Positions 24,449-37,138 of a DNA stretch of 64,000 nucleotides are shown here, piece by piece. The first letter of the stretch is position 1. Each line of letters begins with the position of its first letter. Source of the stretch: Symsagittifera roscoffensis (lineage: Eukaryota; Xenacoelomorpha; Acoela; Convolutidae); assembly GCF_963678635.1 (NCBI RefSeq), contig NC_087065.1:2788001-2852000 (forward strand), in the 5' to 3' direction. A model generated the notes under the pieces. The model was given only the letters and a program-made list of their open reading frames with translations. It had not been told where the DNA came from and did not search any database. The position numbers and the translations under genes are program-made.

Positions 24449-27400
24449 CTAAAAATTAGCGGACATATCAGTAAAACAATCAATTGTTGCATCATTCCAT
24501 TAAATGATCACATGAATTGAAGTATTGTTTTTTGAGGAATTGTTTTTTTAAGAATTGATTAATCTGTTTTCTAGAATTATTTTTCGGGGTGTCCTACAAT
24601 TTAATGACATACAATTTAACACCGTACATTTTAAAACTTAGTCTTTTCACTACTAAACAATTTAAATCGACAACAATATAACTCCTTTTTTCCAGTTTAA
24701 CACAGTACATTTTAACACCTAGTCATTTCACTATTAAAATTAATGCTTTATGAATTCCTTATCTTAACTCTTATCACACCAAAGTTAATCCTGCAATTAA
24801 CACACGCACCATAATGAAAAACTTGGTTTGTCTTAGTTATACATGCTAAAAGGAGGCTTCCCAATTTACTTAAGACTCTTATCTACAGGTTTGTAATTTA
24901 TTTTCAATTAGACTTTTCGCTAAACCTTTATGATTACTAAAAAAGCTGCTTGTGCTAATTCAAAACAATTTTTTTGATGCATCGAGTGGCCATAAATTCA
25001 CAAAAAAGAAAAAGTATCGAGTTTTAAATGAAAGAGTACAAAACATAATGTCCGTTTACGAAGACAAAACTGATCTGTACTTTTTCAGAGCGTTATCTAG
25101 TTTGTGCTAAACCATTGTAAATTTTATTTCATTTTTGTTTATTCTTTCGTATTATTAAAATTCAACTGAAATTTTAATCCTACTGAAATTTATGTCAGCT
25201 TTTTTTGAAAAGACGTTTCCTTGCAGACTCCCGGAAACGTAACTAAACGCAAGAACATGACTCGTGCCTTAGCAATTTACTCCCAGGACAATCGCCCTTA
25301 TTTTCGGGATGCTAGGTTGGGACTACGGGCTGGCAAACCCTTTAGCTTTGCGTTTATGTGCCAACAATTCAAAAAAAGCTGACAAATCGATCAGGTCATA
25401 AGTTTAAGTTCGAGAATGATTCTAAAAATAATGATTTTAAGGCTTTTGGCATTGGTTAAACCTTTTTTTAATTTCTATACCGGCTGAAAATGTCTAGAAA
25501 ATCAGGCCATATTAGTCAAAGGACGTCTAATTATTTGCGGACTTTTGAAGTTCATTGAACTATTGCTTGTTTTTGGTTCATTTTGGAATGATTCATTGAA
25601 AATATTGGCAAGGCCATTTCATTTTGGTTTGAAACGTTTCAATGAAATCATTTGCAAGGTCATTTCTATTCAAAACTTACGCGAATTAAGTAGCGCAAAT
25701 TTGTCTGGCTTTAAATGGCAAAAATTTCTCTCGTTTAATTCTTTGATGGTTACCGAAATCCCCTTTGAAGTAAGTTTTCTTTTCATTTTGGATTAAAACG
25801 GTGTTAAGTCATAGAAATTGTTTTAAAATGTAGCGATGTTATATTGCTAAGGCAACAAAAAGTAGGGAGTGAAATTGTAGGGTGTTAAGTTGTTCAGAGT
25901 TAAAAAGGGGGGAACCATTTTTCGGAGCTAGAATGGTAAGGTTTAAGCTGATAAGCTCATGCCCAAAGTAAAAATATTTCTTTTTTTTTTTACAAATGTT
26001 TGCCGATCCAAAGCGTGCCACTTTATTCTCTATATTCAGTAATTCATTTTTAGCTGCCTTAAAACTTTCCTAAGGGCGCCTTCGGAGCATTGTGCACTTT
26101 TTTTGAGGGGGGGGGGAACCAAATTTTGTAGTAAAAAATTTTTAAATTTTTTTATTGATCCTGTTTTTTGTTTATTATTTTGACTGCGGCGCAAAAAATT
26201 TGGTCGGAAAAGGGTCTTTTAAGTGGTTTCTGAGCTCGGAAAATTAATTTGGTCTACCCCTCAAATAAAGGTCAGGTCCACAAAGTTTGCGGTATGAACT
26301 AAGTAAAATTTGTGGAAATATCGTGATTACGTGTTTTAAATCGCTAGTTCAGATTGTACTTTCACAAAACAAAAAATTGGTATAAAATTGTGGCAATAGT
26401 TTGACTTTGGTCTTGAGCTTGACCGTTTGGTTCCCAACTTTGGCTGTCATCATTTTTATCATTTTCCAAAATGCTCTCGCTTTAATACAATTGCGACAGC
26501 ATTTACTGGTTGAACTATCCTAAATATTTTTGAAGGCGCTCTCAACCCCAATATATACCAACAGCAATTTAGTGGTCAAAGTGTTTGACAAACTGCTCAA
26601 AAAGGCTTTTTTTCTAACATATTTGTTTTTTAGAGGTTACCTAAGCTCGAACTCGAAATGGTCTTCGAAATTTCAAAAAGTTGCCCAAACGCAATCCTCC
26701 CCCTCCCCCCTCAAGAAAAATCAGATCTGCGTACACAACTGCATGGGAGCATGGTTTTGTGATTAAAGGTGTTTTGTAATTTCATCCTCGCTGCCATCGA
26801 AGCAGAATAACAAAACCACCCAGAAAAAATCCCACAGCTTTTGGTTGAAAAGGTAAGGCATTGAATGGAAACTGATTGCGCAAAATTTGATATTCCGTAA
26901 AAAACGAGTCATCGTTACAACTCGCATAGGATTTGTTGTGATTAAGAGTAGGGTCGAAAAGATATGTTAGTTTTTCTTCTAAAGATCAAATGAAAGTTAA
27001 TTTTTAACTTACCCAACAAAACACTGCATTGAGACAGAATATCGATGTGCACTTTTTGAAGATTGTTTTTTGAATTAAAATAAGAACTTTTTTCTATAGA
27101 AAACAGACCTGGCAGAGTTGAAACAACAAAATTTTTCATTTTTCAGAGAGAGACTCAGCTTTTGACAACTTTTCAGGATTTTAACTTTTTCATAAATGGC
27201 TACTTGTCGTTAAAAAAAATATATGATGCCATTTTAAAGTGTTTTTAAGTGGCATCACTTCTAATTGATGTTCGAAATCTGGGTGATTTGATCTTTCAGT
27301 GCTCGACTGAATTCAAGACTAATTGAACTCTTGATTTTCAAATTCAATCAGGAAAAAGCAGGAAAAAACTGTTTAATCAAAGAGTGAATCTTCATGACTA

Positions 27401-27529
27401 ATATAAATTTTTCATTTAAAGCTCTTAGTCTCTGTAAATGTAATCAGTTTCAGAGCAGCAATTTAATCAAAGCTAAAATATACCTCAGAATTGACTCAAC
27501 AGTATCAACCAGAGTTGTGAACTAAAAAA
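24449..27529. other. No gene seen; one GC-richer open patch
   Basis: This is presumed upstream intron and flank of the complexin-like gene, AT-rich. 24590-24730 contains a degenerate direct repeat (ACAATTTAACACCGTACATTTTAA and GTTTAACACAGTACATTTTAA). A patch at 25227-25382 on the plus strand follows a TTGCAG acceptor and stays open for 51 codons (it contains MTRALAIYSQDNRPYFRDAR), but nothing confirms that it is an exon. Confidence 0.4.
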
Positions 27530-28019
27530 GGTTGCTCGTATGTCAAGGCAAAGCCCTGAATGTTCCGACTGTCCCTTAATTCGAATAGTTTTTGGGAAAA
27601 GAAAACAATGAAAACCTATAAAATTTGGACAATAACAGTGTGAAATTTAGAGTCGTACTAAATTAATATGACCGATCTAATTATCTAGCCTCAATTGAAT
27701 TGGGAAAGGTTTTGTTGTGCGGGATAACTCGCCACGAATAAATAATTCGCTTTACGCTCTCAGCAATATGAATAAATTCTTCAAAGTGCGCATAATTTAG
27801 CCCAGAACAAAGTCAATTTGGCAATTTTCTAATCCCCAGAATTTTACAAAAAACAATTTGAGGCAAAATTTTTTTTATTTGAACTCCGAAAGTCGATATC
27901 TTCAATAAGGTATAAAAATTTTTTGTCGATAACTATTATTTCGATCGTCGAAAATTGACTAAAAAAAAACACCACACCGAGCATAAAAATTTAATTTTAT
28001 TCGAAAAGCGGAACAAAAA
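27530..28019 (+). repeat. Dispersed repeat family A, copy just left of the segmental duplication
   Basis: It starts with GTTGCTCGTATGTCAAGGC, has AATGTTCCGACTG near 27560, and ends AGCGGAACAAAAAG. It is more diverged internally than the 7458 copy and ends about 70 bases before the duplication boundary at 28090. Confidence 0.6.
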
Positions 28020-28210
28020 GAAAGCAGTGATCTAAAGTTGAATCAGTTATTCCGAAATTAACAACTTGTTTTACCGTCGTTTCATTACCTTCTTGAATGT
28101 ACCTTTCGATTTTTTTCTGAATGTTCTGTTCTCTCCAAATGTCTTAATTCCGAGTTTTTCTAAATGTTCTGAATGAAAGTCCTCAAGACTGAAGCAATGC
28201 TAATTTGCTA

Positions 28211-28386
28211 TAAGAGTTTAAGTCCGAGGTGGCTTTCTCATAGAGTAATTTCGGAGTAGGTACACCGTCAGTTTGTCACGCTATTTTATTTTCGGCCGGA
28301 TAGGTTCGTGCAACTTCTTAGTCTTATACCAATCCTAATCTTACTCTTTTATCTTCAAGTCTCAGTAGATCTAGTGTAAACTGGAA
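28211..28386 (-). repeat. Relic of an LTR related to the resident retroelement
   Basis: It shares TCATAGAGTAATTTCGGA, GTACACCGT, CACGCTAT-TTATTTTCGGCCGG, ATAG-TTCGTGCAACTTCTTAG, CCTAATCTTACTCTT and AGATCTAG with LTR bases 1-190, then similarity stops. In element sense these bases are the R/U5 half of the LTR. The remainder is unrelated or too diverged. Confidence 0.75.
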
Positions 28387-28606
28387 TTGTTACGAGGTTT
28401 TGAATCAAGAAGTAGAACTTTCTATGCGTAATTTAATCAAAATTTTTTTAAAAAGTTAATCAAAAAACTTAATGTGGTTGGTTGAATGTTACCAGCTTTA
28501 GCATCAACATGCAAAAATAAGTATATAGTTTGCTAATCCTTTAACCTTTACCTCAAAGCGAAACTGAGCTGAAAGGAGCTCCAATTTTTTTTTTCATTGA
28601 ATAGTT

Positions 28607-28804
28607 GGCTGTCTTTTCTTTCCCCACCTGCAAAATTTTGTAACTTGAGTTTTTTCTTTAATGTTATGAAAATTGACTAGTTGACTATTTAATTCTTATA
28701 AACCTATGACAAATTTTTTTGGTTTTTATGTTTAAATTTGTAAATCTACTCATTACACCTTAAAATTGATGCTCAGGCGAGGTGGGGGAAAAGGAAAAAG
28801 AGCC
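28607..28804. mobile_element. hAT-type MITE copy in segmental unit 1
   Basis: The termini GGCTGTCTTTTCTTTCCCC and GGGGGAAAAGGAAAAAGAGCC match the 11123 element. Flanks GAATAGTT and GAAAAGTT agree at 7 of 8 bases, as expected for an aged 8-bp target duplication. Confidence 0.7.
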
Positions 28805-31220
28805 GAAAAGTTTGTTGTGGTTGGAAAGCTTCAACAATACAAGTTTTGTATGACTGCGTGTTAAATATCAAATTGTTTTAATTGGTTCTGCAAAAAATAA
28901 CATGTATCAGCCGCAAAATGGATAGTAAAAGTCTTCTTTTCTAATTTATTATAAAAAAGTCTTCATCCTTTTAGTTGAAAAGACCAAACACATGCGTTGC
29001 TCCACACCATGATTCACTGGAGAACAACGTGATTTGAGGTATCGCATTTTTCTAGTGATTTCAGCTAATAATAATGGACAAAAAAATTACACGTTTGAAT
29101 TGAAAAGTTTTTTGAATGTAGATTAGCAAAAAATAATTCATGTGAAATAGAATTGAATGATTTTTCAGGAATGAAAACTGCTTTTTTTTGTTTGTTATTG
29201 TAAACTTTTACACTTATTTTTCAAATAACATACTCTATGAGGATGTCATTACAAATAATTTTTTGGTGATGTACCTACAAGAGCTCGCAGATTCAAATTG
29301 AATAGGATCACTCTTTGTTATTCTTCAAACAGTATTTATAATTCATTTCAAAGTCTCATTTTTTGGCGAAAGAATTGTAAAAATTGAAATTTTGGATAAT
29401 ATTTCATCTGGCAGAGTACTGTATTTACAAAAACTATGCTAGTAGCATATACAAAGGAAAATGAAAAGACTACAGTATGCATAAAGTTCTCAAATTTAAT
29501 ACATGCAGTATACTCAAAATTGCCACCTATTGCAACATATCACCAATTTTTTTCTAGAATTGAAATTATTTTTTCAAAGCAAACTCTCGTGAGTTAGGTC
29601 TTTTGTTCCTGAACCTAATTAAATAAAAACTTTTTCTGTTAATAGTCTTTATTTGGATGTAAATATTATGTTGTTCTTTGTATGAGTTGAGCAGTTTTTT
29701 TTCGAAATTCGGTACAACAGCTCTCTTAATTGCAATGGTTTACGCTACAAAAACTTAAAAGCCCAAGAAATTAAGAGTATAAAACCAGCTGCTGTTTTTT
29801 CCAAACTAGTTTTTATCTGACTTTTTTTTATTGTGTTTTACTTTGCTTTTTATTTGCTTATCTTTTTGAATTTTCTCTTCTATTTTCATCTTCTTTTTTC
29901 AATTTTACGGAATCACGATTCAATTTTTATAAAAAACACATGACGAGGCAATTCTTTTGGTCTCAATAATGCCATTTTTTTGGAAAAAAGTAACAAAAAT
30001 TTTTTACTTTTGAAATTTTTATAAAATTTTGTTGAAACCAAAAAAACAAGGTTGACAAATTACAGCGTCGTCGGACTAATAAGTAATAGATCTTTGTTAG
30101 TTTTTTGTCTATATGTTTTGATTGTAGCTTCTATGAATTTGGAACAATAGGTTATCTCATATCCCTCAACACTTAAAATTGTTTTGAAGTCAGGCAGATA
30201 AGCTATATTAAAAATTTAAAAAATGTGCAGCCTAATTTCTGGAAAACAAAGATTCAAAAAATGTAAATTTTAGAAATCCAAACAGAAACATCCGAAAAAA
30301 AAAACATTCAAATATTCAAGAGTTAGACATCATTTACTGATGAAGTTCAATTTATTTTTTTTTGTAAACATAGTCAAGTTCAAAAGCAATTTTTTTTTAA
30401 GTTTTAAAAAACTAAAAACCCAAATTGTGAAAACATTTGATCCTTGAAAGTTTTTTAAAGAATCAGAAAAACCTCCATAAACTATCCTAGAGAACTGAGA
30501 GCCTAATATTGTGTCATATTATTACTCTAGCCTCTTTTTTTATGGCCCAATATGTTATTAGACTGTTTAGACTAAAATGCATCTAGGATTTTCCAATATA
30601 TTTCCCATTTCACAAAGATTGTAAAAAAACAACCAGCATATATCAAAATTCAAAACTTTTTGAGGTCTTTTTGTTCAAGAACTTGTTTTTAAACGCACTC
30701 CGGTAATTGTTTCTAATTTTAGAGATAGGATAGACTTCAAAACCAAATTTGGGTCATTTTTTCACTGAATATGAGTTTTATACTATAGACAAGTCAAAAT
30801 AAAAACAATTATGGCCTCGAAACTGTCCAAATTAGGCGATGATTTTTAGCAGCTGGCCCGCACCAACAAAATTGTTACGGATTGATTTAAATTGATTTTG
30901 AATCGATCTTTTTTTAAAATTTTTTAAATCAATTTAATTGTCTAAAAATTTCTTTCTCGCTAAAATCAATCCGAATCTCACAGAATTCCATGTGAATCTT
31001 ACCAAAGTCCGTTTTGGTTCATTTTCAAATACCCCTGAGCAGATCGATTTAATTAAATGTCTAACAAATCCATTTAAAATCAGTTTAAATCAATTTTTTT
31101 GCTTCCCGTTTTTTTAAAATACTAAAATATTCTATTCTCGATCTTAAAAATAAAAGCACACGTGCTAGGTGTTGAAAAACTCAAGAAACTGGCCACAAAA
31201 ATCAGATGCAATGAACCCAC
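28805..31220. other. No gene seen; AT-rich DNA of segmental unit 1
   Basis: Matches 37737-40190 almost base for base. No ORF is preserved in both copies. 30880-31090 is rich in overlapping AATCGATTT/AAATTGATTT motifs forming local inverted repeats. Confidence 0.6.
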
Positions 31221-31470
31221 AGAAAATTATCAGTCTAAATCAGATTATGGGCAAAAATCTATAACAAATTAAGTAAAGGGTCACAAAAAATCAAATTTCG
31301 AGCTCAAATAATTGCAATGAAATTGCCTAAAATTTATCCATGTATATCAGATATTGGACCAAAGCTTAAGTAATAAATTAAAAAAAGGTCACAAAAAATC
31401 GGATTATGAGCTCAAATATTTGCACCAAAATTGTCGAAATGTATCTATGTATCAAAAACCTATGTAACTC
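31220..31470. repeat. Minisatellite with ~125-bp period, about two units; carries the empty insertion site
   Basis: The unit contains ATCAGAT-TGG, AAATTAA-AAAGGTCACAAAAAATC, GAGCTCAAATA and ATTG-C-AAAT-TAT. Unit 2 has an extra repeat (59112-59430). TATG at 31246-31249 is the uninterrupted counterpart of the retroelement target site. Confidence 0.7.
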
Positions 31471-32044
31471 AAAATAAGCAAGGAAAACTTAAAATATTTA
31501 GCTGATATTTAAGATCAAACTAAATCGTTTTTAAATTGATCTAAATCAATTTTAAGTTTTTCTATTTCTTCTTCGTACTTTTTCATACTAACGTAGATCT
31601 CAGTTAAATCTACATATTTTTTTTTCATAGTCAAAATCGATTTTTATCTACTTTGTCAGTGCGAGGACCATTCTCAACACGCAATAGTTTAGAAAAGCAT
31701 TCGCTGACAACCACCGGCGTCGCTGAAGTTCGCTGACATCACTGTGCACCATTTCGCTAATTGAGAGGAATTGTCGCTTTTTACAAATTGTCGCTGTTTT
31801 CAAATTGTCCTGTGATACGCATTGTCGTCTGTACGATAGGAACTGTTGCATGTTACAAATTCTCGCCTTACGATTTTTTAAGTAGGAGATTATAGGACTA
31901 TAACTTTTTGTTTTTATGACCAGCTTTTGTTGGAAATTTCGAACATGGAGGAGCCTTTGCAATTGGTGCCTTTTTCTGTGGATGGTATTTTATTTATTTA
32001 AAAATTCATTTGGTCCAGAAAATATAAAACTTAAACTTCAAGAC

Positions 32045-32065
32045 AACGCTAACCCTTACCCTAAC
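32045..32065 (+). repeat. Degenerate telomere-like motif, segmental unit 1
   Basis: ACGCTAACCCTTACCCTAAC sits at the position where unit 2 has a perfect (CCCTAA)3. Confidence 0.6.
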
Positions 32066-32180
32066 TTTGCATCCTCAAAAAAATGCAATTTCATCTGCAA
32101 AACACTTGAGCTTCGAAAAAATTATTTTCGAAATAGTTTTTGAATAAGATTTTCAAATTACTTTTTATGACCAGGATTAC

Positions 32181-35100
32181 AGACCAATCATATTGGTCTG
32201 TAAGCAGTAATCTTTCGGTCTGCGAAGTATCTCTTCGGTCTGCAAGCAGTCATCTCTTTGGTCTGCAAAGCATTTCTTTGGTCTGCAAAAAGTCATCTCT
32301 TCGGTCTGCAAAGCATCTGGTCGGCCAGCAAACAGTCATCTCTTCGGTCTGCGAAGCATCTCTTTGGTCTGCAAACAGTCATCTCTTCGGTCTGCAAAGC
32401 ATCGCTTCTGTCTGCAAACAGTCATCTTTTCGGTCTGCAAGCAGTCATCACTTCGGTCTGCAAAGCATCTTTTTATCTGCGAAAAGTCATCCCTTCGGTC
32501 TATAAAGCATCTCTTTGGTCTGCAACCTCTTCTGTCTGCAAAGCATCTCCTAGGTCTGAAATTAGTCATCATTTTGGTCTTTAAAGCACCTTTCTTTTCC
32601 GTCTGAAAAAGTTATGTCATCGGTCTGCAAAGCATCGCTTCGGTCTGCAAAGCATCTGCTCGCTCTACAAGCAGTCATTTCTTCGATTTGCAAATAGTCA
32701 TCTCTGCAGCCTGCAAAGCATCTCTTTGGTCCGCGAACATTAATCTCTTCGGTCTGCAAATTATCTCTTTGGTGTGAAAGCAGTCATCTCTTTGGTCCGC
32801 AAAGCTTTTTTTTTGGTCTGCAAGCAGTCATCTCTTCGGTCTGCAAAGAATCTCTTCAATCTGCAAACAGTCATTTCTTCGGTAGTCTGCAATTTATCTC
32901 TTCGGTCTGCAAGCAGTCATCTCTTTGGTGTGCAAAGCACCTCTCCAGTCTGCCAGTAGTCCTTTCCTCGGTCTGCAAAGCATCTCTTCTGTCTGCAAAC
33001 AGTCATATCTTTGGTCTGTGAAGCATCTCCTCGGTATGCAAACAGTGATCTCTTCGGTCTGCAAAGCATCTGCTCGCTCTGAAAGCGGTCATTTCTTCGG
33101 TTTGCAAATAGTCATCTCTCCAGCCTGCAAAGCATCTTTTTGGTCCGCAAACAGTCATCTCTTCGATCTGCAAATTATCTCTTTGTTGTGAAAGCAGTCG
33201 TCTATTTGGTCTGCAAAGCTTTTTTTGGTCTGCAAGCAGTCATCTCTTCGGTCTGCAAAGAATCTCTTCAATCTGCAAACAGTCATTTCTTCGGTCTGCA
33301 AAGAATCTCTTCAATCTGCAAACAGTCATTTCTTTGGTCGTCTGCAATTTATCTCTTCGGTCTGCAAGCAGTCATCTCTTTGGTGTGCAAAGAACTTCTC
33401 CAGTCTGCCAGTAGTCCTTTCCTCGGTCTGCACAGCATCTCTTCTGTCTGCAAACAGTCATATCTTTGGTCTGTGAAGCATCTCCTCGGTATGCAAACAG
33501 TGATCTCTTCGGTCTGCAAAGCATGGCTTCGGTATGCAAAGCATCTGCTCGCTCTGCAAGCAGTCATTTCTTCGGTTTGCAAATAGTCATCTCTCCAGCC
33601 TGCAAAGCATCTATTTGGCCCGCAAACAGTCATCTCTTCGGTCTGCAATTTGTCTCTTTGGTGTGAAAGCAGTCATCTCTTTGGCCTGCAAAGCTTTTTT
33701 TGGTCTGCAAGCAGTCATCTCTTCGGTCTGCAAAGAATCTCTTCAATCTGCAAACAGTCATTTCTTTGGTCGTCTGCAATTTATCTCTTCGGTCTGCAAG
33801 CAGTCATCTCTTTGGCGTGCAAAGCACCTCTCCAGTCTGCCAGTAGTCCTTTCCTCGGTCTGCAAAGCATCTCTTCTGTCTGCAAATAGTCATATCTTTG
33901 GTCTGTGAAGCATCTCCTCGGTATGCAAACAGTGATCTCTTGGGTCTGCAAAGCATCGCTTCGGTCTGCAAAGCATCTGCTCGCTCTGCAAGCAGTCATT
34001 TCTTCGGTTTGCAAATATTCATCTCTCCAGCCTGCAAAGCATCTCTTCGGTCTGCAAATTATCTCATTGGTGTGAAAGCAGTCATCTCTTTGGTCTGCAA
34101 AGCTTTTTTTTGGTCTGCAAGCAGTCATCTCTTTGGTCTGCAAAGAATCTCTTCAATCTGCAAACAGTCATTTCTTCGGTCGTCTGCAATTTATATCTTT
34201 GCTCTGCAAGCAGTCATCTCTTTGGTTTGCAAAGCACCTCCCCAGTCTGCCAGTAGTCCTTTCCTTGGACTGCAAAGCATCTTTTCTGTCTGCAAACAGT
34301 CATATCTTTGGTCTGTGAAGCATCTCCTCGGTATGCAAACAGTGATCTCTTGGGTCTGCAAAGCATCGCTTCGGTCTGCAAAGCATCTGCTCGCTCTGCA
34401 AGCAGTCATTTCTTCGGTTTGCAAATAGTCATCTCTCCAGCCTGCAAAGCATCTCTTTGGTCCGCAAACAGTCATCTCTTCGGTCTGCAAATTATCTCTT
34501 TGATGTGAAAGCAGTCATCTCTTTGGTCTGCAAAGCTTTTTTTGGTCTGCAAGCAGTCATCTCTTCGGTCTGCAATGAATCTCTTCAATCTGCAAACAGT
34601 CATTTCTTCGGTCGTCTGCAATTTATCTCTTTGCTCTGCAAGCAGTCATCTCTTTGGTGTGCAAAGCACCTCCCCAGTCTGCCAGTAGTCCTTTCCTTGG
34701 TCTGCAAAGCATCTTTTCTGTCTGCAAACAGTCATATCTTTGGTCTGTGAAGCATCTCCTCGGTATGCAAACAGTGATCTCTTCGGTCTGCAAAGCATCG
34801 CTTCGGTCTGCAAAGCATCTGCTCGCTCTGCAAGCAGTCATTTCTTCGGTTTGCAAAGAGTCATCTCTCCAGCCTGCAAAGCATCTCTTTCGTCCGCAAA
34901 CAGTCATCTCTTCGGTCTGCAAATTATCTCATTGGTGTGAAAGCAGTCATCTCTTTGGTCTGCAAAGCTTTTTTTGGTCTGCAAGCAGTCATCTCTTCGG
35001 TCTGCAAAGAATCTTTTCGATCTGCAAACAGTCATTTCTTCGGTATTCTGCAATTTATCTCTTCTGTCTGCAAGCAGTCATCTCTTTGGTGTGCAAAGCA

Positions 35101-36985
35101 CCTCTCCAGTCTGCCAGTAGTCCTTTCCTCGGTCTGCAAAGCATCTCTTCTGTCTGCAAACAGTCATATCTTTGGTCTGTGAAGCATCTCCTCGGTTTGC
35201 AAACAGTGATCTCTTCGGTCTGCAAAGCATCGCTTCGGTCTGCAAAGCATCTGCTCGCTCTGCAAGCAGTCATTTCTTCGGTTTGCAAATAGTCATCTCT
35301 CCAGCCTGCAAAGCATCTCTTTTGTCCGCAAACAGTCATCTCTTCGGTCTGCAAATTATCTCTTTGGTGTGAAAGCAGTCATCTCTTTGGTCTGCAAAGC
35401 TTTTTGTTTTGGTCTGCAAGCAGTCATCTCTTCGGTCTGCAAAGAATCTTTTCGATCTGCAAACAGTCATTTCTTCGGTAGTCTGCAATTTATCTCTTCT
35501 GTCTGCAAGCAGTCATCTCTTTGGTGTGCAAAGCACCTCTCCAGTCTGCCAGTAGTCCTTTCCTCGGTCTGCAAAGCATCTCTTCTGTCTGCAAACAGTC
35601 ATATCTTTGGTCTGTGAAGCATCTCCTCGGTATGCAAACAGTGATCTCTTCGGTCTGCAAAGCATCGCTTCGGTCTGCAAAGCATCTGCTCGCTCTGCAA
35701 GCAGTCATTTCTTCGGTTTGCAAATAGTTATCTCTTCAGCCTGCAAAGCATCACTTTGGTCCGCAAACAGTCATCTCTTCGGTCTGCAAATTATCTCTTT
35801 GGAGTGAAAGCAGTCATCTCTTTGGTCTGCAAAGCTTTTTTTTGGGTCTGCAAGCAGTCATCTCTTCGATCTTCAAAGAATCTCTTCAATCTGCAAACAG
35901 TAATTTCTTCGGTAGTCTGCAATTTATCTCTTTGGTCTGCAAGCAGTCATCTCTTTGGTGTGCAAAGCACCTCTCCAGTCTGCCAGTAGTCCTTTCCTCG
36001 GTCTGCAAAGCATCTTTTCTGTCTGCAAACAGTCATATCTTTGGTCTGTAAAGCATCTCCTCGGTATGCAAACAGTGATCTCTTCGATCTGCAAAGCATC
36101 GCTTCGGTCTGCAAAGCATCTGCTCGCTCTGCAAGCAGTCATTTCTTCGGTTTGCAAATAGTCATCTCTCCAGCCTGCAAAGCATCTATTTGGCCCGCAA
36201 ACAGTCATCTCTTCGGTCTGCAATTTATCTCTTTGGTGTGAAAGCAGTCATCTCTTTGGCCTGCAAAGCTTTTTTTGGTCTGCAAGCAGTCATCTCTTCG
36301 GTCTGCAAAGAATCTGTTCAATCTGCAAACAGTCATTTCTTTGGTCGTCTGCAATTTATCTCTTCGGTCTGCAAGCAGTCATCTCTTTGGCGTGCAAAGC
36401 ACCTCTCCAGTCTGCCAGTAGTCCTTTCCTCGGTCTGCAAAGCATCTCTTCTGTCTGCAAATAGTCATATCTTTGGTCTGTGAAGCATCTCCTCGGTATG
36501 CAAACAGTGATCTCTTGGATCTGCAAAGCATCGCTTCGGTCTGCAAAGCATCTGCTCGCTCTGCAAGCAGTCATTTCTTCGGTTTGCAAATAGTCATCTC
36601 TCCAGCCTGCAAAGCATCTCTTTGGTCCGCAAACAGTCATCTCTTCGGTCTGCAAACTATCTCTTTGGTGTGAAAGCAGTCATCTCTTTGGTCTGCAAAG
36701 CTTTTTTTTTGGTCTGCAAGCAGTCATCTCTTTGGTCTGCCAAGAATCTCTTCAATCTGCAAACAGTCATTTCTTCGGTATTCTGCAATTTATCTCTTCG
36801 GTCTGCAAGCAGTCATCTCTTTGGTGTGCAAAGCACCTCTCCAGTCTGCCAGTAGTCCTTTCCTCGGTCTGCACAGCATCTCTTCTGTCTGCAAACAGTC
36901 ATATCTTTGGTCTGTGAAGCATCTCCTCGGTATGTAAACAGTAATCTCTTCGGTCTGCAAAGCATCGCTTCGGTCTGTACGCGTC
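32181..36985 (+). repeat. Satellite array 1, 20-23-bp monomers in a ~432-bp higher-order repeat
   Basis: The monomers are variants of GGTCTGCAAGCAGTCATCTC and GGTCTGCAAAGCATCTCTTC. About twenty of them form a higher-order unit of 432-435 bp (occasionally 410-413), each marked by AAAGC followed by a T run at about 32805, 33218, 33691, 34103, 34531, 34966, 35398, 35832, 36268 and 36699. The first ~600 bp is irregular. The array opens with the inverted pair AGACCAAT-CAT-ATTGGTCT (32181-32199). The many ORFs on both strands are by-products of the periodic sequence. Confidence 0.95.
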
Positions 36986-37138
36986 GCTTCGGTCCTTACG
37001 TTCTTGAATGTACCTTTCGATTTTTTTCTGAATGTTCTGTTCTCTCCAAATGTCTTAATTCCGAGTTTTTTCTAAATGTTCTGTTCTTTTCATTCAGTAT
37101 CTGAATGAAAATCCTCAAGACTGTAGCAATGTTAATAT

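Larger units (their letters stand above)
28090..37000 (+). repeat. Tandem segmental duplication, unit 1 (8.9 kb)
   Basis: TTCTTGAATGTACCTTTCG at 28090 recurs at 37001, and the two units are collinear from there: LTR relic, MITE, AT-rich single-copy DNA, minisatellite, telomere-like motif, satellite array. Divergence is small (scattered substitutions and short indels). Unit 1 is uninterrupted and ends where its satellite array ends. Confidence 0.9.

Noticed and set aside
26942-27139. Minus-strand ORF considered as the missing first complexin exon
   Set aside because: A donor-like GGGTAAG follows MQCFVG-type codons, but the phase is wrong (2 instead of 1) and the sequence does not resemble a complexin N-terminus.
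31648-31962. 104-aa minus-strand ORF also present at 59625-59939
   Set aside because: Its presence in both places is explained by the recent segmental duplication; the region contains short ATTGTCGCT-type repeats and no domain is seen.
32140-36985. Dozens of 60-212-aa ORFs on both strands in the satellite arrays
   Set aside because: The monomer has few stop triplets, so ORFs arise in every frame and recur each ~432 bp; peptides are simple permutations of the same words and have no start or stop conservation.
32194-36985. CRISPR-like look of short repeats with spacers
   Set aside because: The monomers are contiguous variants with no unique spacers, in a eukaryotic genome.
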